A DNA stretch of 64,000 bases from CAJPPJ01 sp963536495 (GTDB taxonomy: Bacteria > Bacillota_I > Bacilli_A > RF39 > UBA660). Below are positions 33,010 through 40,548 of the stretch, piece by piece. Location of the stretch: positions 1 through 64,000 of the forward strand of contig CAUTAF010000008.1 in the NCBI GenBank assembly GCA_963536495.1, written 5' to 3'. Both the position numbers and the translations under genes were made by a program. The notes under the pieces are model-generated. The model saw only the letters and a list, made by a program, of their open reading frames with translations. It had not been told where the DNA came from and ran no database searches. Position 1 is the first letter of the stretch. The number at the start of each line of letters is the position of its first letter.

Positions 33010-33561
33010 TTATTCTTCTAATTCTTCGTCCTCTTCTTCAATATCAACAAAATTGTCTATTTTCCATTTTAAAAAACTCATAATTTCTTTTCCTATTAGA
33101 GTTTCATTTATTTTTTTACTGTTTTTACTATATTTTTTATGTTTTCTTACAAAAATTTTTATTTGTTTTTCTAATTGCATTTCATCTAATTCATTATTTT
33201 CTGTATCTTCTTCAATTTCTTCAATTATGTTTTCAAAAATTCTTTCAATTTCCAATTTCATTTTTTTAAAACTTTTTTCTTTTATTTCTATGGAAACATC
33301 TTCACTTTTTTCAATAATTTCATTCAAATAAGTTTCAATTTCTTTTCTTGAAATCTTTAATATATGAACAGTTAGAAATATTACTGAAAAAGGAATAGGA
33401 ATAATTGCTGTTTCATATTTTCTAACTGAAACCTCACTTCTATCTATTAATGTAGCCATTTCTCTTTGAGTAAACCCATATTCAGTTCTCATCTTTTTTA
33501 AAAGTAATCCTTTTACAGAATTAACAAAATTTAAAATATTTTCTTTTGTATTTTCTTTCAT
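33010..33561 (-). CDS. XRE-family HTH regulator
   Basis: 183 residues from the ATG at 33561 (AAAGGAGAGAATGTT ribosome site; upstream in-frame ATGs overlap the previous gene and lack one). HTH: MRTEYGFTQREMATLIDRSE with VRKYETAIIPIPFSVIFL. C-terminal acidic helical domain ends in GKEIMSFLKWKIDNFVDIEE. Paralogue of the 31650 regulator, about 45% alike by eye. Confidence 0.78.
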   Translation of the reverse strand: MKENTKENILNFVNSVKGLLLKKMRTEYGFTQREMATLIDRSEVSVRKYETAIIPIPFSVIFLTVHILKISRKEIETYLNEIIEKSEDVSIEIKEKSFKKMKLEIERIFENIIEEIEEDTENNELDEMQLEKQIKIFVRKHKKYSKNSKKINETLIGKEIMSFLKWKIDNFVDIEEEDEELEE

Positions 33562-33577
33562 AACATTCTCTCCTTTA

Positions 33578-34348
33578 TTAATCCTCATCATCATAATCGT
33601 AATAATTTCTATTAGCTTTTTCTTTTTCTATTTGAATTTCTTTTTCTATATCTTTTTCAATATTAGCAAGTGATTTAATTTCATAAGGTTTTATAATACA
33701 TTCATTTATTTCGTTTTTTAAATTGTCGTATATCTTTTTTGAAATCAAATCTATATTTTTTTCATTTAAAACCTTTAAATCATAATTCATCATCAATCTA
33801 ACCAAACTTTTATAATTCGTTTTTATATCTTCAACAATTTCTAAGTCTATATTTTTACTTTGAATAGTTCCTATATTTTTATTAATTAAATTAGGAAGAA
33901 CAGGAATTGAAAATAATCCATTTTTTAAATCTCTTACCTTTACAATTTCCAAGTAAAAGTAGGTTTTTGAACCATAATAAAATTCATAACCTTTATAGAT
34001 GTATAATTTATAAAAGTATAGTACATCATATTTAGATTTATCATTAGCTTTTTCATTGTTACTTTCATTATTCTTTTTATCATTCTTTTGAATAACTTTT
34101 TCATAAGCTAAGGTATCTAAGAAATTTCTTTTAAAGGCTTTTTCATTAGTGTTAAGATATTTCAAGTTATTATTGTTTAAATCTTCTCCATCTATTTTAT
34201 TTGTGAAAATTCTTAATCCAATAAAATTATTTTCAACAACAGGATTATTCTCAGCTTTATTTTCTTTATTTGTTTTGTGAAACACTTTTTCAAGTTGTAT
34301 CGTATTTATTTTTTCATCTTCTAAATCTTCAATATTAAATTCTTTCAT
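33578..34348 (-). CDS. Unknown protein, paralogue of the 34382 and 12256 genes
   Basis: 256 residues, soluble. The core YFYLEIVKVRDLKNGLFSIP and the end IIKPYEIKSLANIEKDIEKE correspond to VEVKDLKNGLYFIGAY and ITPYEVKGFNTLEEDLGKLI in the next gene. N-terminal ~100 residues are polar and Asn-rich. Function unknown; duplicates lie ~20 kb apart in different operons. Confidence 0.68.
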   Translation of the reverse strand: MKEFNIEDLEDEKINTIQLEKVFHKTNKENKAENNPVVENNFIGLRIFTNKIDGEDLNNNNLKYLNTNEKAFKRNFLDTLAYEKVIQKNDKKNNESNNEKANDKSKYDVLYFYKLYIYKGYEFYYGSKTYFYLEIVKVRDLKNGLFSIPVLPNLINKNIGTIQSKNIDLEIVEDIKTNYKSLVRLMMNYDLKVLNEKNIDLISKKIYDNLKNEINECIIKPYEIKSLANIEKDIEKEIQIEKEKANRNYYDYDDED

Positions 34349-34381
34349 TTTTTTATCTTTCCTTTCATCTCAAAATTTTAA

Positions 34382-35056
34382 TTATTGTTTTATTAATTTT
34401 CCTAAATCTTCTTCTAAAGTATTAAAGCCTTTTACTTCATAAGGTGTTATTTGATATTCTTCAAATCCTAATTCTTTAATTATATTAATTAATTCTTTTT
34501 TTATTTCGTCTTTTTTATCTATGCTGTACACCTTATACTTATTAGTTTTCAAAAATTCAAGTAATTTTTCATAATTAAATTCTTTTCCTAAATATGTTTC
34601 AGAGTTTAATTCGTAAAACTTTTCATCTATTTTTTTATTATCAATGTATGCTCCTATAAAATATAAACCATTTTTTAAATCTTTTACTTCTATCATTTGT
34701 AATTGGATACAATATATGTTTTTACCATTTATATCTTCGCTCTTTTTTATAATTATACGATATAGCTTTTTCCAATCTTCTTTATCTTCATTAAAAAGAG
34801 AATAAAGGTTATTATGATAAACTTCTTTATTCATATAATAATTTATTTTATTTTTTATTTTTTCAAAATTAGAAGTTAGATTTTTTAAATCATCATTGTT
34901 AAGAATTTGATTTATTTTTTTTATATTCACTTCAATTCCTTGTTTTACTTCTACTCTATCTGACATATCCTTATAAGTATAAGTTAGTGGACTGATTGTT
35001 ACTCTTTGCAATTCTAAATTAACAACTTCTTTATCAGTTATTTTATAAGTTTTCAT
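34382..35056 (-). CDS. Unknown protein, paralogue of the 33578 gene
   Basis: 224 residues from the ATG at 35056 (AAGGAGCAGAAA before it). MIEVKDLKNGLYFIGAYIDN in the centre and YQITPYEVKGFNTLEEDLGK at the end define the family. Overlaps the preceding gene by 14 bp. Soluble, function unknown. Confidence 0.68.
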   Translation of the reverse strand: MKTYKITDKEVVNLELQRVTISPLTYTYKDMSDRVEVKQGIEVNIKKINQILNNDDLKNLTSNFEKIKNKINYYMNKEVYHNNLYSLFNEDKEDWKKLYRIIIKKSEDINGKNIYCIQLQMIEVKDLKNGLYFIGAYIDNKKIDEKFYELNSETYLGKEFNYEKLLEFLKTNKYKVYSIDKKDEIKKELINIIKELGFEEYQITPYEVKGFNTLEEDLGKLIKQ

Positions 35057-35267
35057 TTTCTGCTCCTTTTTCAAGTTCTTCTTTTCTTTCTTTCAAATCT
35101 TTTACTTCAAATCCATTATCACTTTCTTTTAAAAAATCATTTTTTGATTTAGGGTAAACTAAAATATTATATTTCTTTTTAGTTTTTTTTATTTTTAATA
35201 AGTTTTCTACTTCTTTTTGTTCTTTCTTTGATAAAGGTTTACTCATTATATAATCATAATCTATCAT
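35043..35267 (-). CDS. Small basic protein, unknown
   Basis: 74 residues from the ATG at 35267 (GGGGAGTGAATATT). Begins MIDYDYIMSKPLSKKEQKEV; the middle is Lys-rich with KKKYNILVYPKSKNDFL. Overlaps the next gene, suggesting coupled translation. Confidence 0.6.
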   Translation of the reverse strand: MIDYDYIMSKPLSKKEQKEVENLLKIKKTKKKYNILVYPKSKNDFLKESDNGFEVKDLKERKEELEKGAENENL

Positions 35268-35283
35268 AATATTCACTCCCCAT

Positions 35284-35679
35284 TCATTGATTTTTTATAC
35301 AACAATATATGAAATCAAATTCATTTTCTTCTTCATCATCACTTTCTATTTGATATTTATAATTCATCTGAAAAGCTATCATTAGATAATTCACTTGATT
35401 TTCAATAATTTTCTTCTTTTCAACTATTAAAGGATTTTGTATTAATTTGTTTTTGAAGTTATTCTTAAAAACCTTTTTTATTTTTGAAATCGTCAAATCC
35501 CAATTTCCTATATCAAATACATCATACCAAATTTCGTTAGCATTTACATTATTCTCTGTCTTTATAACTACTGAAAAATTATCTATATTATCTTTTAAAT
35601 AAGTTATATATCTTTTTATTTTCTTTTGAGTAGATATATGATAGTTATATTTTCTAATAAATTTATTATTTCTTTTCAA
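35284..35679 (-). CDS. Small protein of unknown function
   Basis: 131 residues if the TTG at 35679 (CAGGAGATAACA ribosome site) is used; an ATG at 35700 without a ribosome site is the alternative. Soluble, with EIWYDVFDIGNWDLTISKIK and a Cys pair in the final FIYCCIKNQ. Overlaps the end of the upstream gene by 14 bp. Confidence 0.6.
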   Translation of the reverse strand: MKRNNKFIRKYNYHISTQKKIKRYITYLKDNIDNFSVVIKTENNVNANEIWYDVFDIGNWDLTISKIKKVFKNNFKNKLIQNPLIVEKKKIIENQVNYLMIAFQMNYKYQIESDDEEENEFDFIYCCIKNQ

Positions 35680-35923
35680 TGTTATCTCCTGTATCATCAT
35701 AAAAAGCTACTAATTCACAATTATATTCAAGAATTTGTTTGATAACTTCATCTAGGTTGTTCCCACTTTCTATATGATTTCTTTGTTGTTTTTTAGTCAA
35801 TTTATCAAAAAAGGGATAATCTATTTCAAAATCATCAAGTTCTTTATTATAATAATAAATTTGATATAAAATATCTCCATTTTTATTTTTTATCTTATCT
35901 ATTTGTACTTTTAACTTTTCCAT
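35666..35923 (-). CDS. Small acidic protein, unknown
   Basis: 85 residues: a beta-hairpin-like N-terminus (VQIDKIKNKNGDILYQIYYY), then NHIESGNNLDEVIKQILEYN and YDDTGDNIEKK. GGGGATAAT precedes the ATG. Operon member. Confidence 0.62.
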   Translation of the reverse strand: MEKLKVQIDKIKNKNGDILYQIYYYNKELDDFEIDYPFFDKLTKKQQRNHIESGNNLDEVIKQILEYNCELVAFYDDTGDNIEKK

Positions 35924-35952
35924 ATTATCCCCTTTCCTTATAAAATTAAGCC

Positions 35953-36231
35953 TTATCTTTTTAATTTTTCAACTTCTTCGTCCTCATCAAATTCTTCAAG
36001 AAAAATTTTATCTTTTTCATCTATAATTTCAGAATTTGTATTCTCTGATTTTTCAATTTTTTTATTTTTATCATTAGTAAAATTGTTATTAAGGTTTTCA
36101 TCAATTTCTTTAATGGTAGTATAAAACAAAATATTTATTTTTTTTGGAAAATGATTTTTTGTTTCACTTTCTAATTGCTTTCGTTTTTCTTCTTGTAATT
36201 CACTACTCACAATATCATTCCAATCTTTCAT
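35953..36231 (-). CDS. Small acidic protein, unknown
   Basis: 92 residues, highly charged, acidic C-terminus (LEEFDEDEEVEKLKR). No motif seen. Starts 8 bp after the previous stop. Confidence 0.6.
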   Translation of the reverse strand: MKDWNDIVSSELQEEKRKQLESETKNHFPKKINILFYTTIKEIDENLNNNFTNDKNKKIEKSENTNSEIIDEKDKIFLEEFDEDEEVEKLKR

Positions 36232-36238
36232 AACTTAA

Positions 36239-36505
36239 TCACTTTTTCCTTTGTAATAATTTTTCAATTTTTTCCATTTTCTTTTCACTTTCTTTTTTTA
36301 AAACTTTATCCACTTTCTTGGCATATTTACCTATAAAAGTTTCTAAATCTATATGAAACTGTTTCTTATCTTTTTCACTTAGTTTATCATATAAAGGACA
36401 TAACAGTTCGATAATATGATTTTTCTTTTGTAATTCCTGTATGTGATTATAAACAAGCGTTGATTTGATATATTCTTCACTGAATAAATCTAAATTTCTT
36501 TCCAT
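36239..36505 (-). CDS. Small helical protein, unknown
   Basis: 88 residues, all-helical, Lys-rich end. LYDKLSEKDKKQFHIDLETF suggests an antiparallel coiled coil. GGAGAAAAAA before the ATG. Operon member of unknown role. Confidence 0.62.
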   Translation of the reverse strand: MERNLDLFSEEYIKSTLVYNHIQELQKKNHIIELLCPLYDKLSEKDKKQFHIDLETFIGKYAKKVDKVLKKESEKKMEKIEKLLQRKK

Positions 36506-36515
36506 TTTTTTCTCC

Positions 36516-36767
36516 TTAATTTAATTTTTTTTCTATACTCTCTACTTTTTCTTTTTCAATATTTAATAGTTCTTGATTTTTTGTTTTATAAGAATATCCA
36601 AACATTATTACAAATATAAATATTATAAGAAAAATAACCCCATTTATTAGATTTTTTAGTTCTGGCTCATTTGAAAGTATTATTATTGATAATAATGTAA
36701 TGATAAAAAATAACCCACCTACTGCCATAATGCAATAACCTATCATTATTTTACTTGATAAATCCAT
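36516..36767 (-). CDS. Small two-pass membrane protein
   Basis: 83 residues with hydrophobic segments at about 8-31 and 40-60, then a short charged tail. Preceded by AAAGGGGGAAAAA. Unknown. Confidence 0.65.
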   Translation of the reverse strand: MDLSSKIMIGYCIMAVGGLFFIITLLSIIILSNEPELKNLINGVIFLIIFIFVIMFGYSYKTKNQELLNIEKEKVESIEKKLN

Positions 36768-36778
36768 TTTTCCCCCTT

Positions 36779-37168
36779 TTAGAAAAGTGTTCCCTCAGTT
36801 GAAGTAGCTTTTAAAAACTCTTCTAAATATTTTTTCTTTTCTTCTACTCTCTTTTCCCAATGCTTTATACTACTTTTGTTTTCTTTTTTAGTATTTCTTG
36901 CAACCTGTTCTATACAATATTTTAAACTATCTTCTAAATTGTATATATCATCTTCAATTCTTCTAGTTGCCTCTCCAAAATTTCTATGCTTTCTAGCTTG
37001 ATTTTTTATAAAGAATTTATGCTTTGTATTGACAGATATATTAGTGCCATTTACTTCATATATTCCATTATCATCTACAACACATTCTTTACAATAGAAT
37101 TTATTATGTATTTCATAAAAATCTTCATTATCATTTATTATCCCTTTACAATGTTCACAAAATAACAT
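36779..37168 (-). CDS. LIM-like zinc-ribbon protein
   Basis: 129 residues. MLFCEHC (C4, C7) and FYCKECVV (C26, C29) form a CxxC-x18-CxxC zinc knuckle of LIM/treble-clef type, with ExHNKFY between them as in LIM domains. The rest is a basic helical region. Probably binds nucleic acid or protein. Bacterial LIM-like ribbons are known on mobile elements, with unknown roles. Confidence 0.7.
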   Translation of the reverse strand: MLFCEHCKGIINDNEDFYEIHNKFYCKECVVDDNGIYEVNGTNISVNTKHKFFIKNQARKHRNFGEATRRIEDDIYNLEDSLKYCIEQVARNTKKENKSSIKHWEKRVEEKKKYLEEFLKATSTEGTLF

Positions 37169-37189
37169 TATTTATCATCTCCATTTCAT

Positions 37190-37498
37190 CTATTTAACAA
37201 GGTATATATCACTACAAAAACTTTTCCCATTTTCATATAAAGTTAAATCAACATAATCATTTTCTTTAAAGTTGAAAATAAGTTCATCTTTAAAGTTTAT
37301 TCCCCACTTTTGAGTTACAATTTCTTTTCCTTGTTTTATAATAAGTAAAGGTACTGTACAATAGTGGTTGACATCTATATAAGGACATTTTTTGCCAATA
37401 TTTTCTTTATAGATAGTCCATAATTCATCTTTCGACATTCTTTTAAGTTCTTTTGTTTTAATAACTTTGGCACTTTTAGGTAATTTAATAGTTTCCAT
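37190..37498 (-). CDS. Small unknown protein
   Basis: 102 residues, soluble, beta-rich C-terminus (DELIFNFKENDYVDLTLYEN). Contains CPYIDVNHYC, a possible metal or disulfide pair. Lies between the zinc-ribbon and RNase H genes. Confidence 0.63.
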   Translation of the reverse strand: METIKLPKSAKVIKTKELKRMSKDELWTIYKENIGKKCPYIDVNHYCTVPLLIIKQGKEIVTQKWGINFKDELIFNFKENDYVDLTLYENGKSFCSDIYLVK

Positions 37499-37531
37499 TA
37501 TTCTTTTCCTCTTTCATTTTTTGTATATTTT

Positions 37532-38515
37532 TTAATCTTCTAATTTTTTAATAACTTCATTAAGAAAACTTTCATCTTTCTTTCCTACTGAATTTCCTTT
37601 ATCAATCTTATCATAGATTTTCTTTAGTCTTTCATATTCATCAATAGTAATATGTTTTGAGTTCTTTCCTACAAATTTACAATTACTTGGTTTTCTATGC
37701 TTTCCAAAATCAGCTGGATTTATTTCACCATAAATATGTTTTACTACACCACCTAATTTTTCAAATTCTTGTCTTTTCTTATATAGTGCATATACTGTTT
37801 CTATATCGTATTCTGTCTTTAAACTTCCTAAACCTTTACTCCAATTTTGGATAACATCTTCATTATCTGAATATAAAACCTTAGCACCTGTTCTTATAGC
37901 AATTTCTAATCCAAAATACATAGCGATAGCCTCTGCATATTGAATTTCATTATCTTTTCCATAATTATTTAAAACTATACAATCATCTTCTTCTTTCCAA
38001 TCTTTTTTTCTTAAAAAATATTGAAATACTTCATATTCACTTTTATCTTCCTTGAAAATATCAAATAAAAGTTTTCCTTTAGAATTTGTTACTTTTATCG
38101 CTTTATACAAAGAAATGTAATCTCCTGCGTCGCAATAAATAGCATTTTCATCTAAGTGTATTTTTAAATTCAAATAATTTTTAATTGCTTTAAATTCGTC
38201 AAGTGTTAGTCTATGTTCTTCACTAATTTCAGTTTCATCTTTATTAGTTAAGGCTAAATTAACTTTTATTTGTACTTTTTTCTTTAACTTATCTTGTTCT
38301 TGTTTGAAAAGTTCTTCAACTTTATCTTGTGATATATTTCCATAATGTTCTAAATATATTTGTGCTTTTCTTTCACAATCAAATATACTTTGACGACAAG
38401 GTACTTTTTTAAAACCCTTAAATTTTTCTTTTAGCATTTTTTTATTGCCTTTATGTATATATCCTTTATTTGTATTACCTAAAACATAAATAGCACGATA
38501 TTTCTCATCACTCAT
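37532..38515 (-). CDS. Ribonuclease H with N-terminal viroplasmin-like domain
   Basis: 327 residues. N-terminal ~60 residues (YIHKGNKKMLKEKFKGFKKV...) resemble the viroplasmin/RNA-hybrid-binding domain of RNase H proteins. The catalytic domain spans ~122-275: IYCDAG (D129), AEAIAMYFGLEIA (E195), LYSDNEDVIQNWSKG (D217) and NPADFGKHRK (D269), the full D-E-D-D set. It would cleave RNA in RNA/DNA hybrids, perhaps during plasmid replication or establishment. A linker of ~60 residues and a C-terminal helical tail are additions. Confidence 0.8.
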   Translation of the reverse strand: MSDEKYRAIYVLGNTNKGYIHKGNKKMLKEKFKGFKKVPCRQSIFDCERKAQIYLEHYGNISQDKVEELFKQEQDKLKKKVQIKVNLALTNKDETEISEEHRLTLDEFKAIKNYLNLKIHLDENAIYCDAGDYISLYKAIKVTNSKGKLLFDIFKEDKSEYEVFQYFLRKKDWKEEDDCIVLNNYGKDNEIQYAEAIAMYFGLEIAIRTGAKVLYSDNEDVIQNWSKGLGSLKTEYDIETVYALYKKRQEFEKLGGVVKHIYGEINPADFGKHRKPSNCKFVGKNSKHITIDEYERLKKIYDKIDKGNSVGKKDESFLNEVIKKLED

Positions 38516-38548
38516 TTTTAAACCCCCTTTCTTTTAGTTTTTTAATTT

Positions 38549-39106
38549 TTAAAATCTATTAAAGATAAATTGTCCATTGTCAACCAGTTTTTGTAAATTG
38601 CTTTTACAATTATCTTTCTTTTCATCTGAAATTTCTTCTGAAAAAACTTTTGCTACTTCTTCTTCTTTAACTTCTTCTTTAACTTCTTCTTCCTCTTCTA
38701 CTTTATTTTGTTCTTCTGTTTTATCTTCTTCTTTTGCTAATTCTATTATTTTATCTTTTAAAGTCTTCGTTTTTTCAACTTTTTTTACTCTTTCTTCAAC
38801 TGAAAACATATCTTTGTTTTTAATTCTCTTAATTTCTTTATCAAAAGCATTATTTAAAATACCTATCATTGCCATTACATTATCAAAAGTTGCTCCATTA
38901 AAATATTCATCTAGCTTTTCATAAAAATTTTCTTTTACTTCTAATTTTTCTTTGATACCTAAAACAATGTCTTTAGTATCTTCAAGACTTTCTAAAAAAC
39001 TTTCAATTTCTTTAGTAGAAACTCCAAAAGGAATATTCGTAAATTCACTTCTAATTTCTATTAAATTCTTTTCTAATTTCTTGTAATCAATTTTTTTCTC
39101 TAACAT
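38549..39106 (-). CDS. Unknown acidic helical protein heading a long operon
   Basis: 185 residues, all-helical, with a Glu/Lys-rich low-complexity stretch at ~130-165 (EEEEEVKEEVKEEEVAK). First gene of the operon that runs to 31090, after the promoter/operator at 39144-39193. No family recognised. Confidence 0.65.
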   Translation of the reverse strand: MLEKKIDYKKLEKNLIEIRSEFTNIPFGVSTKEIESFLESLEDTKDIVLGIKEKLEVKENFYEKLDEYFNGATFDNVMAMIGILNNAFDKEIKRIKNKDMFSVEERVKKVEKTKTLKDKIIELAKEEDKTEEQNKVEEEEEVKEEVKEEEVAKVFSEEISDEKKDNCKSNLQKLVDNGQFIFNRF

Positions 39107-39143
39107 AAATTTTACCTACCTTTCATCTAAATTTTATATCTAT

Positions 39144-39193
39144 ATTATACCATATAAGTTATAAAAAATCAAGTATTTTGGACAATGTTGTCC
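39144..39193 (-). promoter_or_regulatory. Promoter and operator of the 39106-31090 operon
   Basis: Minus strand: TTGATT (39167-39172), 17 bp, TGG-TATAAT (39144-39149). A perfect-armed palindrome GGACAATGTTGTCC at 39180-39193 is centred 14.5 bp upstream of the -35 box. Confidence 0.78.
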
Positions 39194-39244
39194 TTATAAT
39201 ATTATATTTATTATAAATGTTTTCTATTAATATATTATATGATA

Positions 39245-39273
39245 AAAGGCTAGTTATTTCTAACTAACCTTTA
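39245..39273 (-). terminator. Terminator of the flotillin-side operon
   Basis: AAAGGCTAGTTA (39245-39256) pairs with TAACTAACCTTT (39261-39272), one wobble. It follows the 59-residue membrane gene. Confidence 0.7.
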
Positions 39274-39289
39274 CTTTTTATTTATATTT

Positions 39290-39469
39290 TTACTTTTTAT
39301 CAATCTTTTTATCTAATTTTTCTTTTAAATTTAAAACTATTTCTTTTAATTTATCAAAATTAAGTGCTACCAAAATTCCTAAAATTAAAAGTCCTACAAA
39401 ATTATCTACTAAAAGAAATAAAACTATTCCTAAAATAAATATCAAATAGTATACCAATACTTTTTTCAT
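39290..39469 (-). CDS. Small two-pass membrane protein (59 residues)
   Basis: MKKVLVYYLIFILGIVLFLL begins a two-helix membrane region (to about residue 38), then a Lys-rich amphipathic tail. Starts 5 bp after the previous stop; AAGGAATGATATAG provides the ribosome site. Last gene before the terminator. Confidence 0.62.
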   Translation of the reverse strand: MKKVLVYYLIFILGIVLFLLVDNFVGLLILGILVALNFDKLKEIVLNLKEKLDKKIDKK

Positions 39470-39474
39470 CTATA

Positions 39475-39978
39475 TCATTCCTTTTCTTTGTTTTCTTTGT
39501 TTTCTTTGTATTCAAAATCATTAGTTTTAACTAATTCAATTAACTTATCCACAAATTGTACCGATAATAATTCTTCAATTTCTTTCCCTTGTGTATAAAA
39601 ATCATCATCTATTCTTTCTATTTTTAAATCAGGATAATCTTTTTTGATTATTTCTTTTGTGATAGGAGAATGAAAACTACCTTTTGACATTTCATAATAT
39701 AAAAAATATAAATATTTTGTTTCACCATAATAACTTTCAATTTTTTGTTTATGAATAAGTTTAGGTTTTAAAAATTTCTTTATAAGAAAATCTTTTTGAT
39801 TATAATATTCATTCATTTTTTCAAAATATCCATAATAATATTTAGTCCAGCTGTATTGATTTTTTTTATCCCTACAATTTTTTGCTCTTTTATTTAAAGA
39901 AAAGATACTATCATATAGCATATCAGATGTTATTATTTTATTTTTTAAATTTTTAGAATATTCTTTATTAATTTTCAT
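39475..39978 (-). CDS. Unknown protein
   Basis: 167 residues, basic, aromatic-rich. KIESYYGETKYLYFLYYEMS faintly resembles the FYYGSKTYFYLEIVKVRD stretch of the 33578 protein, so a distant relation is possible. No signal peptide. Confidence 0.65.
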   Translation of the reverse strand: MKINKEYSKNLKNKIITSDMLYDSIFSLNKRAKNCRDKKNQYSWTKYYYGYFEKMNEYYNQKDFLIKKFLKPKLIHKQKIESYYGETKYLYFLYYEMSKGSFHSPITKEIIKKDYPDLKIERIDDDFYTQGKEIEELLSVQFVDKLIELVKTNDFEYKENKENKEKE

Positions 39979-40023
39979 TTTTCATCTTACCCTTTATTTT
40001 ATTTTTTAAATAGCATTTGAATT

Positions 40024-40440
40024 TCATTCTTTAGAATTTAATTTTCCTACATTAAGAAAGAAACTATAATCATTAGAAATAGAATAAAAACAATCAAAGT
40101 CCAAAAATACATCAGTAAATTCTTTAGCTTTATCAAATTCTTTTTCTATGTAATTCTTTGTATTGAATTTTTCAAATTCTTCAGGAAAATCTTTTTCAGT
40201 TGTTAAAAAAGCCAAGAAAGGACTTTCCGTATTCTTTTCATAAAATTCTACAAATTTTTTTTTATTCTCATTTCCTACAATATGGCAAACTAGGTATTCT
40301 TCCAATCTTCTAGTTTCTTTTTCTTTCTGAAATAAAGATATTAGATTATCATATATCTTTTTGTTTGTTTTTTCATCTTTCCCTAATACTAAAACACTTT
40401 TCTTAGCTTTTATTGTGTCCATAATTTCATTAATAATCAT
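40024..40440 (-). CDS. Unknown small protein
   Basis: 138 residues. The N-terminus KKSVLVLGKDEKTNKKIYDN looks like a P-loop-type beta-alpha unit, but GKDEKTNK does not match a Walker A. Soluble. Preceded by a leader hairpin at 40475-40496. Confidence 0.65.
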   Translation of the reverse strand: MIINEIMDTIKAKKSVLVLGKDEKTNKKIYDNLISLFQKEKETRRLEEYLVCHIVGNENKKKFVEFYEKNTESPFLAFLTTEKDFPEEFEKFNTKNYIEKEFDKAKEFTDVFLDFDCFYSISNDYSFFLNVGKLNSKE

Positions 40441-40474
40441 TCAATTCACTTTCCTTTCTTTGTTATATAATAAT

Positions 40475-40496
40475 AGGTAGTTTCACTCAACTACCC
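40475..40496 (-). promoter_or_regulatory. Hairpin between flotillin and the 40024 gene
   Basis: AGGTAGTT pairs with AACTACC around CACTC. No U-run follows on the minus strand; partial attenuation or mRNA end protection is possible. Confidence 0.45.
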
Positions 40497-40548
40497 ATTA
40501 CTATATTTTAATTTGTTCTTTTATTTTTTCATTTTTTATTATTGTTTA

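Noticed and set aside
40024..40440. Walker A-like GKDEKTNK in the small protein
   Set aside because: It does not fit GxxxxGK[ST], and no Walker B or switch motif follows.
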